Virus record (IMG/VR): IMGVR_UViG_3300042516_000920
Coordinates: 1 to 20,064 of that record
Direction: 5' to 3' (one strand)
DNA length: 20,064 nucleotides
Source of the DNA: a virus
A model generated the notes under the pieces. It was not told the DNA's origin, did no database searches, and saw only the letters and a list, made by a program, of their open reading frames with translations. Position 1 is the first letter of the stretch. The number at the start of each line of letters is the position of its first letter. Positions 7,689-14,586 of this stretch are shown here, piece after piece. A program made the translations under genes and the position numbers.

Positions 7689-8689
7689 AATGTGTTTGGA
7701 AATTCAGTTATTGTTGTTGTGAAACCATAATCATCGTCTGCATTGGCTGTTGGTGGATTTGGTTTTACCACAATTGAAACTGTCTTGATAGGATTCAAAT
7801 CTACAGTGTCGATTGTGTACGTTGCATTTGAGTAGTCTCCAACAACGGTATCATTTTCTTGCAGGGGTGTAGACATGTCAGATACAACCAATGTGCCTAA
7901 ACTATTGTTTGCAAAGTATGCGACTGATCCTGTTTTACCTGATCCGACTGTGCGAATTGTTTCACCTGTTGTGTAGACACCATTACCTGATGCCATGTCA
8001 ACATAAACTCTCTGTGGATCACTCGATAATCTGCTGTCAACAAAGATGTTTGTATTTGCTTGTCGAATTAGCCCACCAATAATTGATGTTGCTGGAAATA
8101 TATAGCCCTTAACTGTGAACGTTAAGTTCCAAATGATCAAACGAGTTGTGGACATGTCTCCTTCATAGTCTATCTGTGGTGTCACAGAATTCAACATGAT
8201 AGGAATATCATATTTTCTACCTAGGGTTGGTATTAAGTCTACTGTAATCGTGAAGTCTGGAGTAAATAGTGGTAAAATCTGCTCAAGAATTTGTGTGCCA
8301 TCCTCTTGATTTCTGACATAGATGTTCAGATCAAATTCGAAATTGTATGGCACTGGTGCATGTTGTGCAGAGTATTTACCTGTGGCAGAATCAACAGCAA
8401 AGTTTCTATTCAGTGTGTTAACTTTTCTGCTGGAATCATAGGTCAATCCTACCAAATCAAAAGATATCCTAGGCACATATGTATTGATCGACTTTGTTAG
8501 ATTTGGATCGCTTGTCAGTCGTGTTAGATATTTCTCTTTAGCTCCGAATGACAGTGGTACTCTCATTCGCTCAAACTCCTGGTCACCCGATGTACTGTAT
8601 CTAACGAGTATGAGGTCATTGAAAAGTGTGCCGAATGCGACAACCATCTTTCTTATTGTTCTATTGTAGAAGTGATCGTTCTTTAGCAT
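7685..8689 (-). CDS. 15: proximal tail sheath stabilisation protein (gp15)
   Basis: A 334-aa protein matching T4 gp15 (272 aa), the hexameric tail terminator that caps sheath and tube and joins the tail to the neck. Family segments include FYNRTIRKMVVAFGTLFNDL, EKYLTRLTSD, DGTQILEQILPLFTPDF and IIWNLTFTVKGYIFP. I place the start at the ATG at 8689 rather than the TTG one codon earlier; this ATG overlaps the gp14 stop as TGATG. After the conserved gp15 core (about residue 210) comes an added ~100-residue beta-rich tail containing GETIRTVGSGKTGSVAYFAN and VVGDYSNATYTID. It looks like the extra module in gp14. The stop overlaps the gp16 start. Confidence 0.93.
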   Translation of the reverse strand: MLKNDHFYNRTIRKMVVAFGTLFNDLILVRYSTSGDQEFERMRVPLSFGAKEKYLTRLTSDPNLTKSINTYVPRISFDLVGLTYDSSRKVNTLNRNFAVDSATGKYSAQHAPVPYNFEFDLNIYVRNQEDGTQILEQILPLFTPDFTITVDLIPTLGRKYDIPIMLNSVTPQIDYEGDMSTTRLIIWNLTFTVKGYIFPATSIIGGLIRQANTNIFVDSRLSSDPQRVYVDMASGNGVYTTGETIRTVGSGKTGSVAYFANNSLGTLVVSDMSTPLQENDTVVGDYSNATYTIDTVDLNPIKTVSIVVKPNPPTANADDDYGFTTTITEFPNTL

Positions 8690-9594
8690 CAAAATTCACC
8701 AAATGGGTTACGTTCTGTGAAGTCAATAATACCGTCTGCTTCAGACTGTATCCTCAAGTTATCGTTTATATCCTCGAAAACATTATTTCCGACTTGAGTA
8801 TCTGTGTTTGTCGCAATAGCACTTCTATTTGCGTTACTGGTTTCACCACGTACTGTTCCTGAACCAAATGTTCCCTGCACACGAATGACAGTAATTGTTG
8901 AGTGTGGTGTGTAAGAGTAAACGACAGCTTGCGCATTAGCAGTTGCAACTGAACTGCCTTGGTATATGACTTCGCCAGGAACAAAAGAACCTGAACCAGC
9001 TGGATAAACAGTGGTGTTGGCCAACGCAATATCTGTTCTCTTATATTCTGCAAATGCTTGGGTGTCAATCTCTTCTACGCCTGTAGATATGATTTCTTCA
9101 CTGAACACAAATTGTTTCATCTTCAGTGCATACACGTATACGTTTCCGCCACGCCCTCTACCTAGTGTATAGAACATAGCTTGATCGTTTTCGTTCTCAA
9201 CGAACGTAATTTCAAAGAAGTTCTGCACCAGAGGAATATAGATCAGGTCGCCTTCTCGCGCTCTAGGTAAGTTTGCAGTCATTGCAAATCTACGTCTTGA
9301 AACTAATAGAGTTACCTCATCACGAATCTCAAGTCCAAATTTAGAAATGAAGTCGCCTTCGCCATCCATACCGGTGACGTTTTCCATGTACATTTCAATA
9401 GCATGTGCGGTGCGATATTGTTTCAGGGTGTCTTCACCATAAAGCATATCAACTTCATCACGGCTTGTGCGAGGAAGATAGTATACATCCATGCCATTGA
9501 TTTGCATGGCCTCAATCACCAAATCTTCTACAAGTAATTGCTCACTTGTTATTTGGTGCTGAGGAAAATTGTTGAAATAGAAATTCGTGGACAT
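8689..9594 (-). CDS. 14: neck protein (gp14)
   Basis: A 301-aa protein matching T4 gp14 (256 aa), which with gp13 completes the head neck and seals packaged DNA before the tail joins. Conserved segments are QLLVEDLVIEAMQINGMDVY followed by YLPR, the acidic MLYGEDTLKQY, KFGLEIRDEVTLLVSRRRF and REGDLIYIPLVQNFFEITFV. The short end NPFGEF corresponds to the SPFDND-type end of T4 gp14. Between about residues 195 and 280 an inserted Gly/Ser/Thr-rich beta module (PGEVIYQGSS through VRGETSNANRS) accounts for the extra length. The ATG at 9594 lies five bases after the gp13 stop. No strong Shine-Dalgarno is visible, so coupling to gp13 is likely. Confidence 0.93.
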   Translation of the reverse strand: MSTNFYFNNFPQHQITSEQLLVEDLVIEAMQINGMDVYYLPRTSRDEVDMLYGEDTLKQYRTAHAIEMYMENVTGMDGEGDFISKFGLEIRDEVTLLVSRRRFAMTANLPRAREGDLIYIPLVQNFFEITFVENENDQAMFYTLGRGRGGNVYVYALKMKQFVFSEEIISTGVEEIDTQAFAEYKRTDIALANTTVYPAGSGSFVPGEVIYQGSSVATANAQAVVYSYTPHSTITVIRVQGTFGSGTVRGETSNANRSAIATNTDTQVGNNVFEDINDNLRIQSEADGIIDFTERNPFGEF

Positions 9595-9599
9595 CTATT

Positions 9600-10553
9600 T
9601 TAGCCCATCATTATCTCGCCAGGAAGTACGTTTGTGCTTATCAAACCATCTTCTAATTCTTTCATCTCTTCAGCCGCCTCTTGCATTATTCTGACACCAT
9701 CAAGTGTAACACCACCGGGCATTTGAATACCTGCGAATTTACTGAGATTGCTTCCCCACTGATATTTGATCTTTGCTGTTGCGTATTGCTTCAGGAATCT
9801 ATCGTTCCATACGTCTGAGAAACCTGGGCGTGTCAGTGTGGCACCTGTTGTTGTAGATGCAAACTGCGGAGTCACGTTTAGTGATGCTGGTCCTGCAATC
9901 GAGACAATTTTCTTGAATTCACCATTGATGATAATTTCATCATCGACAGACAACTCACTATTGAAAGATGTGCCTGTTCCAATTACGGTGTTGGATGTGG
10001 CAGTAACGGATACTGTGCCTGTGGATATTCTGGAATCTGGTTCTATTCTGCGATAGCACTCAACGATGACCCAGCTTCCAACAGAAACATCTCTTGTCCA
10101 ATCAATATCAAGATACAATCTATTCATCTTCCTATTGAATCTGACTTGTGGTGTTCCTGAGAACAACAGATTCAATGTTCGGATGTGTTGCATCGTTATT
10201 TCATATGAAACATACGATACCGATGTGAAGTCATAAAGGTCATGCAATCTCAGTTGGTATCTCAAGTCAAACATGTTGACTGAGGAGTTTGACTGGTCAA
10301 ATGGTAAAATGCCAGTAACAAAATTGACTGCATCAGGACAGAATATGTATCTCCTGTCCATATCTTCCTGAGTGATTTGATATTTCAAATACATCTGTTC
10401 CATACCATCATAATGATAGTCATGGTAGAATGCCAATGCATCATCAACACGATCATCCAGCTGATCTTCATCTACGTTTATTTGAATGACCGGATGTCCA
10501 AGTCTGCGTAAGCAGTATTCTTTGAATTCTGATCTTGTTCTAGGAGTTGCCAT
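9600..10553 (-). CDS. 13: neck protein (gp13)
   Basis: A 317-aa protein close in length to T4 gp13 (309 aa). With gp14 it forms the connector between the portal and the tail. Typical segments are FKEYCLRRLGHPVIQINVDE followed by QLDDRVDDALAFYHDYHYDG near the N-terminus, VRFNRKMNRLYLDIDW, and the C-terminal WNDRFLKQYATAKIKYQWGS and KFAGIQMPGG. About residues 178-243 hold an inserted beta module (VSVTATSNTVIGTGTSFNSE, VDDEIIINGEF) of the kind found in many phage virion proteins. The ATG at 10553 has a modest GGA ribosome site, and a perfect TATAAATA lies 24 bases upstream. It is the first gene of the neck-terminase run. Confidence 0.94.
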   Translation of the reverse strand: MATPRTRSEFKEYCLRRLGHPVIQINVDEDQLDDRVDDALAFYHDYHYDGMEQMYLKYQITQEDMDRRYIFCPDAVNFVTGILPFDQSNSSVNMFDLRYQLRLHDLYDFTSVSYVSYEITMQHIRTLNLLFSGTPQVRFNRKMNRLYLDIDWTRDVSVGSWVIVECYRRIEPDSRISTGTVSVTATSNTVIGTGTSFNSELSVDDEIIINGEFKKIVSIAGPASLNVTPQFASTTTGATLTRPGFSDVWNDRFLKQYATAKIKYQWGSNLSKFAGIQMPGGVTLDGVRIMQEAAEEMKELEDGLISTNVLPGEIMMG

Positions 10554-10577
10554 GTGTTTTATCCAATCGTTATTACC

Positions 10578-10585
10578 TATTTATA
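10578..10585 (-). promoter_or_regulatory. late promoter driving the gp13-gp17 run
   Basis: The minus strand carries TATAAATA, a perfect T4 late-promoter match, 24 bases before the gp13 ATG. It follows the terminator of the lipoprotein gene by only five bases, forming a terminator-promoter boundary. Confidence 0.85.
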
Positions 10586-10590
10586 AAGGT

Positions 10591-10613
10591 AAAACGCCCC
10601 ATTAAAGGGGCGT
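10591..10613 (-). terminator. Rho-independent terminator after the lipoprotein gene
   Basis: On the minus strand ACGCCCC and GGGGCGT form a perfect 7-bp GC-rich stem (10613-10594) around a 6-base loop, followed by TTTA. It lies 22 bases after the lipoprotein stop and directly before the gp13 promoter. Confidence 0.86.
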
Positions 10614-10635
10614 GATATTGTCAATTGAAGTTAAA

Positions 10636-11388
10636 TTATACGCAACTGCCAGCGACAAGCGTTTGGCCAGCAGGACATGAATAAGACGTATTGTTTGAGT
10701 TTGTGGTTGTCACATTAGGCTGAATGTTTTCCATGGCATCGGCAATAGCTTTGATAGAATCACTCGCATCTTTTGAAATACTAGCTGAAGCTGCACTTCC
10801 TTGACCACTGACTGTTGTGGTTGCGGTTAAACCAGCTTTAGCAACATCAACTGTGGCTGCCAGCCCAGCACCTGCTGTTGTAGTAACTGCTGTTAGACCA
10901 GCACCTGCTGTTGTAGTAACTGCTGTTAGACCAGCACCTGCAATGTTTGCAAACGTGTTGTTTGTGTTAGTGGTTGTAGCCACTTGGTTATCACTCTGTT
11001 TGATACCCAATGCAGTTGCGTTATTGCTTTGTGTGATAGCAACTTGACGGTTCGCATTGATTGAATAGAACTGTGTCAAGTTAGGCAACAGCAATGAAGT
11101 CCATTGCAGTGCAATATCACCAGCAGATTTTGGTGGCAAGATTTGTTGTTGTTGATTGCGGGTGTTGTTTGAGGCAGCAAAGTTGATGCTCATAACAGCC
11201 GCTACCTTAGCTGTAGCATCACCTGTTCTTGCAATCTCAGCAAGAGCCGCATATTTTGCACTTTCTGCGGTTGCATTTGCTGATGCAATGGCTCTTTGGG
11301 CGTCTGCGTACATCTTATAATCTTGGCTAGCACATCCAGTAAGAAGTGCTACAGACAATAAAGCCGCTATGGATAAAAATCGTTTCAT
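10636..11388 (-). CDS. phage lipoprotein with internal repeats, function unknown
   Basis: A 250-aa protein beginning MKRFLSIAALLSVALLTGCA. This is a short positive N-region, a hydrophobic core and the lipobox LTGC with Cys19, so it should be lipidated and placed in a host membrane, probably the outer one. The next ~80 residues are Ala-rich and helical. The middle has two perfect copies of the 11-residue unit GAGLTAVTTTA plus a diverged one. The end, SYSCPAGQTLVAGSCV, has a Cys pair that could form a disulfide loop. I choose the ATG at 11388 because AGGAG precedes it and a promoter-like site lies upstream; an earlier in-frame TTG would start inside that site. Related Ala-rich lipoproteins occur in other myophages without known function. 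A role in lysis or in excluding other phages is possible but unproven. Confidence 0.82.
   Translation of the reverse strand: MKRFLSIAALLSVALLTGCASQDYKMYADAQRAIASANATAESAKYAALAEIARTGDATAKVAAVMSINFAASNNTRNQQQQILPPKSAGDIALQWTSLLLPNLTQFYSINANRQVAITQSNNATALGIKQSDNQVATTTNTNNTFANIAGAGLTAVTTTAGAGLTAVTTTAGAGLAATVDVAKAGLTATTTVSGQGSAASASISKDASDSIKAIADAMENIQPNVTTTNSNNTSYSCPAGQTLVAGSCV
10865..10941 (-). repeat. tandem 33-bp repeat inside the lipoprotein gene
   Basis: Two perfect 33-base copies (10865-10897 and 10898-10930) are followed by an 11-base partial third copy to 10941. They encode the unit GAGLTAVTTTA. Perfect identity at the DNA level suggests a recent duplication, and the copy number may vary between isolates. 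Confidence 0.9.
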
Positions 11389-11413
11389 TTTAAGCTCCTG
11401 GTAAGGGTATATG

Positions 11414-11421
11414 TACTTATA
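11414..11421 (-). promoter_or_regulatory. probable late promoter for the lipoprotein gene
   Basis: The minus strand reads TATAAGTA, one mismatch from TATAAATA. It ends 25 bases before the lipoprotein ATG at 11388, nearly the same spacing as at gp13. Confidence 0.55.
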
Positions 11422-11445
11422 TATCAAAAATCAACCGCTAGGATA

Positions 11446-12240
11446 TCACTTGATTCCCATAGACTTTCTGATCTTTGTAGCACTTATTGCATGTGTCGCG
11501 TCATCAAATACTTCCTGCTCAATCTTATATCCAACATCTCGCCCATAGGTAATGTTCACGATGTTAGGAACAACCTGAATTTCATATTGTCCTTGATATA
11601 GAGTGTCAAGATCGCGTTTAATATAGCTTTTGACTTGTTCAATGGCAAATGGATTTGATCCTTGCCAGCCTTGACAGTCTCGGATTTGTATGACAACCTG
11701 GCCAGTCTTGCTGATAGCTCTCTCAAACAAAGCTCTGTGACCTTGGTGCCATGGCTGCCATCTTCCTAGCATCTGAACAGTCTCTTTTTGCCAATCAAAT
11801 GTGGGTCTGCGTCTATTATCCAGAATATGAGCCGCAATAAACTCACCCCATTTTTCACCATGCTGTTCGGTAATCCTGAAGTCGTAAACTTCTGGTGGAG
11901 TGAAAATCTTATTGGTGTCTTCAAAGCGACCTTTATCAATGGTATCTACCCATACTGTCCAGTCTGCTTTGAAGTTATTTCGCATTTCCTGAAGAGGAGC
12001 AACGAAATCACAAATTACAAAATCCATGTCACCATATTGAGTCTCAGCAAGTTCTGCCATTCGTTTACTTTGGCGAATACGACCCTCATGACTAAAGTCC
12101 CAATCGTTGAACTTTTTTCGTACATCATCCGCATTCAACCAGCCAACACGTTTTCTATCAGCTTGTAAATGATCCAAAATGTGTTGAGCTAGATAAGTCT
12201 TCCCGGCACCTGGTAGACCCATAATAAGAATTTTCTGCAT
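11446..12240 (-). CDS. APS-kinase-like P-loop kinase fused to an HxGH nucleotidyltransferase
   Basis: A 264-aa two-domain protein. Residues 1 to ~145 resemble adenylylsulfate kinase: P-loop GLPGAGKT (8-15), the ADDVR motif (37-41, compare DGDxVR), then FSHEGRIRQSKRMAELA (49-65), like the APS-binding segment. APS kinase converts APS and ATP to PAPS. Residues ~155-264 form a nucleotidyltransferase with GRWQPWHQGH (159-168; HxGH) and the C-terminal ISATKIR (252-258; compare ISSTxIR), as in NMN or cytidylyl transferases. I use the ATG at 12240, preceded by GGAG at 12250-12247; an upstream in-frame ATG at 12321 lies inside the 56-aa gene. Two genes separate it from a sulfotransferase, which would use PAPS. 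The substrate of the second domain is unknown. The kinase call is fairly secure, its exact substrate less so. Confidence 0.8.
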   Translation of the reverse strand: MQKILIMGLPGAGKTYLAQHILDHLQADRKRVGWLNADDVRKKFNDWDFSHEGRIRQSKRMAELAETQYGDMDFVICDFVAPLQEMRNNFKADWTVWVDTIDKGRFEDTNKIFTPPEVYDFRITEQHGEKWGEFIAAHILDNRRRPTFDWQKETVQMLGRWQPWHQGHRALFERAISKTGQVVIQIRDCQGWQGSNPFAIEQVKSYIKRDLDTLYQGQYEIQVVPNIVNITYGRDVGYKIEQEVFDDATHAISATKIRKSMGIK

Positions 12241-12256
12241 AATATACTCCGTTAGA

Positions 12257-12427
12257 TTACTCTGCGGCTTGTTCTGTTTGTTCTGCTGGCTGTTCTGGCA
12301 CTTGTGGTTGAACTTGTTCATGGATCAAGCTGACCAATTGCGCTGCACCTGTTTTAACTGGTAGTTCACCCAATGCATAGATGATACCGTTGACTTGTTC
12401 TAATGATAGTTTCAATGTAATTTCCAT
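12257..12427 (-). CDS. small conserved phage protein, 56 aa
   Basis: A short gene starting at the ATG at 12427 and ending with TAA at 12259-12257. It has an AAGGAG ribosome site (12439-12434) at ideal spacing and lies one base after the stop of the 93-aa gene. The first ~38 residues (MEITLKLSLEQVNGIIYALG, then ELPVKTGAAQLVSLIHEQ) match a pattern I know from many small phage proteins, with the core ALGELPTKTG. The last ~18 residues are a Pro/Gln/Glu-rich tail (PQVPEQPAEQTEQAAE). The function is unknown. Small size, helical character and pairing with the 93-aa gene suggest a virion assembly or chaperone-like accessory protein, but that is only inference from context. Confidence 0.85.
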   Translation of the reverse strand: MEITLKLSLEQVNGIIYALGELPVKTGAAQLVSLIHEQVQPQVPEQPAEQTEQAAE

Positions 12428-12428
12428 T

Positions 12429-12710
12429 TTATTCTCCTTGTGTTATCCAAATGTTTTCGGCTAGTTTTGCTTCGCCTGTTGTAATAGCTGCTAGTAGATC
12501 CGTGATATCTTCTCCTGAATCAACAATTGCTTGATCAGAAACAACAATTTTCAGATGCGCAACGTTGCGTTCAATATTGCCTTTTCTTTCATTGTTTGCC
12601 TGTGATCCAGCAGCCAATTTTGCAATCTCATCACCAATAACCCACACACTGTCCCGTGCAGCTTTGATGGTTCCCTTGATATCGTCTAATGTTCTTACTC
12701 GTTCTTCCAT
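12429..12710 (-). CDS. small conserved phage protein, 93 aa, helical
   Basis: A 93-aa soluble and almost fully helical protein (VRTLDDIKGTIKAARDSVWV, then ERKGNIERNVAHLKIVVSD and SGEDITDLLAAITTGEAKL). Heptad-like spacing of hydrophobic residues suggests a helical bundle or coiled coil. The ATG at 12710 has AAGGAG at good spacing. The stop is followed after one base by the 56-aa gene, so the two probably work or are regulated together. It has no catalytic motif, signal peptide or membrane segment. Similar short proteins occur among the accessory genes of other T4-like phages, but I know no assigned function. Confidence 0.8.
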   Translation of the reverse strand: MEERVRTLDDIKGTIKAARDSVWVIGDEIAKLAAGSQANNERKGNIERNVAHLKIVVSDQAIVDSGEDITDLLAAITTGEAKLAENIWITQGE

Positions 12711-12722
12711 GATAGAATCTCC

Positions 12723-13640
12723 TTAAATAAATCTTGTGTCTTCTTGGTCTATTACTTCGCCAAAGAAGCTAGTCTTCTTTTCTGGCTTATCATCAACCGT
12801 TTCGTTTGTTAATGGCACATCATCAAGTTCTCGCCAAAACTCCGCACCAACAACTGCATCCAAAATAACTTTTGGTAATACATCTTCGGGCATTTGAGCA
12901 GTTGACTTCAATTCTTTGCGGACCTCGTGCATGTCAGTGAATCCATAAATTTTAGCATCATCTTCTTGATGCTGGTTTATCAGGTTCTTAAAATCATGAT
13001 TGTATTCTGATTCTCCTAGAAACTTATATATCTGTCTCATAGTTTCTTTTGGATTACTTACAAGATCCTTGTACTCAACAAAGTGAATACTTGTTCTATA
13101 TCCCTCAGAAAGAGCTTTCTTTAGTCCATCAAACGATTGACCAAGAATGCCTGGACCAGCAATAGCGCGGCAACGATTTTCATCAGTCAATGGAATGCCT
13201 TGCTGCACAAGCGATTGGTCGATGAAGTTTAACCTGTCGTTGACGATGTGTGGGTTGCGTTTAATCATTGAGATGAATGATGCTAGAATCTCAGCTACAT
13301 CACGCACCGGATAGATGATCTTTGGATGTTCAATACCAAAGTATCCTTGAATATAATCCATTCTGTTTACCCAACTGCGATTCTTTTCAAATACCACTGG
13401 CTTGTCTGTATCTGCATAGTATTGATCAATGACTGATGTAACTAGATTCTTACCAAATTCCATCTTTGGATATGCAAGAAACAGTTCATCTTGGCTCAGT
13501 GATTGTTCCAAAGTTAACATGGTAGAAACCACCGGCGAACTAGGACCAGAGTAGAATCTTGGATTTTGGTTTAGGATAGCCGATAGCATTGTGCTGCCGC
13601 TACGTGGCAAACCTGCCATAAAATAGTATTTTTTCTTCAT
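12723..13640 (-). CDS. PAPS-dependent sulfotransferase
   Basis: A 305-aa protein of the sulfotransferase fold. The 5'-phosphosulfate loop is at residues 10-18 (GLPRSGSTM). The 3'-phosphate site is visible as YPVRDVAEILAS with Arg113 and Ser121, the eight-residue spacing seen in well-studied sulfotransferases. FEKNRSW (84-90) lies between them. Such enzymes move a sulfuryl group from PAPS to a hydroxyl or amine of a sugar, protein or small molecule. The acceptor cannot be read from the sequence. The ATG at 13640 has AAGGA upstream and lies nine bases after the stop of the GT9-like gene, so both are transcribed from the late promoter at 14579. The C-terminal ~25 residues are charged and may be flexible. 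A PAPS-making candidate lies two genes downstream. Confidence 0.9.
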   Translation of the reverse strand: MKKKYYFMAGLPRSGSTMLSAILNQNPRFYSGPSSPVVSTMLTLEQSLSQDELFLAYPKMEFGKNLVTSVIDQYYADTDKPVVFEKNRSWVNRMDYIQGYFGIEHPKIIYPVRDVAEILASFISMIKRNPHIVNDRLNFIDQSLVQQGIPLTDENRCRAIAGPGILGQSFDGLKKALSEGYRTSIHFVEYKDLVSNPKETMRQIYKFLGESEYNHDFKNLINQHQEDDAKIYGFTDMHEVRKELKSTAQMPEDVLPKVILDAVVGAEFWRELDDVPLTNETVDDKPEKKTSFFGEVIDQEDTRFI

Positions 13641-13649
13641 AATAAATCC

Positions 13650-14549
13650 TTACTGTTTGTCCACTGATGCAATGATATCATCAATATTGAAAAGCTCCTG
13701 ATCGTCCGTGAATGGATATTCAACCTCGTTGCCATTGAAATCAAAGTCAAACAGATAACTTCCCGGCAACTTGAAATCGTATGGAATCTTTGTCGTTATA
13801 TTAGTATGTATGTCATATCCAAACACAGTCGGGCTGGTGCCATTCCACAAAACCGTTGATGGTTTGTTTGTTGCAGCGGCCGCGTGTTGAAGTGAGGAAT
13901 CAATAAGAATACGCTTATCGCTGTGCAATAAGATACTGAAAAATTCCATCAATGATAGAGTTTGTTGCTGACTTGCAAAGATGTGATTTGCGCCCTTGAG
14001 CTTGATTGAATTTATCTTTGTTATCTGATAGATTGTGTAATCTTTTTTGTAATGATCTACCAAATCTTGAGCTAGTTTCTCGGGCATGTCGCGGGTCCAT
14101 GCGTATGGCTTTGCATCAGTTGTCATCATTCCACCATTGGTATGAATGACCATGATTGGCTTGCTGCCCTTTACCCAAAACTTTCTAGATAAATCGTATT
14201 GCAACTTGTTGAACTTAATCACAGGTTGTTCATTGTTATACTCCAATCCATATAACTTACACCAGTTCTGAATTAGTGGTAATTTTTTATGAATGTGATC
14301 TGTAGTGTAATACGGCTCATGGTGAAAGATGATTGAATCTTTTCCTTGAATGTAATTCTGGTAAAAGTATGATGTTGTCCCAATGGTGTATACACGATCA
14401 ACAAAACTCAAATTGTTGAAAATTTCTGCGTATGCACAGACAACAATAAGTTTGCGGTCTGGATGGTTGTTCTTGATGGCTTGTGCAACTGCTGTTGCTG
14501 CGACATGTTTACCAATGCCACCCTGAACGTGGAAAATACTATATTTCAT
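13650..14549 (-). CDS. GT9/heptosyltransferase-like glycosyltransferase (GT-B fold)
   Basis: A 299-aa protein with the outline of the ADP-heptose:LPS heptosyltransferase (GT9) family. The N-terminal Rossmann-like start is HVQGGIGKHVAATAVAQAIK (7-26), followed by DRKLIVVCAY. The C-terminal nucleotide-sugar site is LIDSSLQHAAAATNKPSTVL (215-234), then WNGTSP. GT9 enzymes add heptose or related sugars to lipopolysaccharide cores. Here the donor and acceptor are unknown, and one possibility is a sugar on the host surface or on a phage protein. The ATG at 14549 has a weak GAGA ribosome site and a perfect TATAAATA 29 bases upstream. It is the first gene of a unit that continues into the sulfotransferase, so expression late in infection is likely. 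Confidence 0.82.
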   Translation of the reverse strand: MKYSIFHVQGGIGKHVAATAVAQAIKNNHPDRKLIVVCAYAEIFNNLSFVDRVYTIGTTSYFYQNYIQGKDSIIFHHEPYYTTDHIHKKLPLIQNWCKLYGLEYNNEQPVIKFNKLQYDLSRKFWVKGSKPIMVIHTNGGMMTTDAKPYAWTRDMPEKLAQDLVDHYKKDYTIYQITKINSIKLKGANHIFASQQQTLSLMEFFSILLHSDKRILIDSSLQHAAAATNKPSTVLWNGTSPTVFGYDIHTNITTKIPYDFKLPGSYLFDFDFNGNEVEYPFTDDQELFNIDDIIASVDKQ

Positions 14550-14578
14550 ATGTGTCTCATGATATGTTTCGGATGTAC

Positions 14579-14586
14579 TATTTATA
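14579..14586 (-). promoter_or_regulatory. late promoter for the GT9-sulfotransferase unit, overlapping a stop codon
   Basis: The minus strand reads TATAAATA, a perfect match, 29 bases before the GT9-like ATG. The TAA inside it (14584-14582) is the stop codon of the upstream GT2-methyltransferase gene. Confidence 0.8.

Noticed and set aside
8690-8692. TTG at 8692 as start of gp15
   Set aside because: The next codon is an ATG that overlaps the gp14 stop in the usual coupled way.
11389-11427. TTG at 11427 as start of the lipoprotein
   Set aside because: It overlaps the promoter-like site and would put 13 extra residues ahead of a normal signal peptide. The ATG at 11388 has AGGAG.
12241-12321. 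ATG at 12321 as start of the kinase-nucleotidyltransferase
   Set aside because: It lies within the well-supported 56-aa gene in another frame, and the added residues are Gln/Asn-rich. The ATG at 12240 has a GGAG site and begins the P-loop strand.
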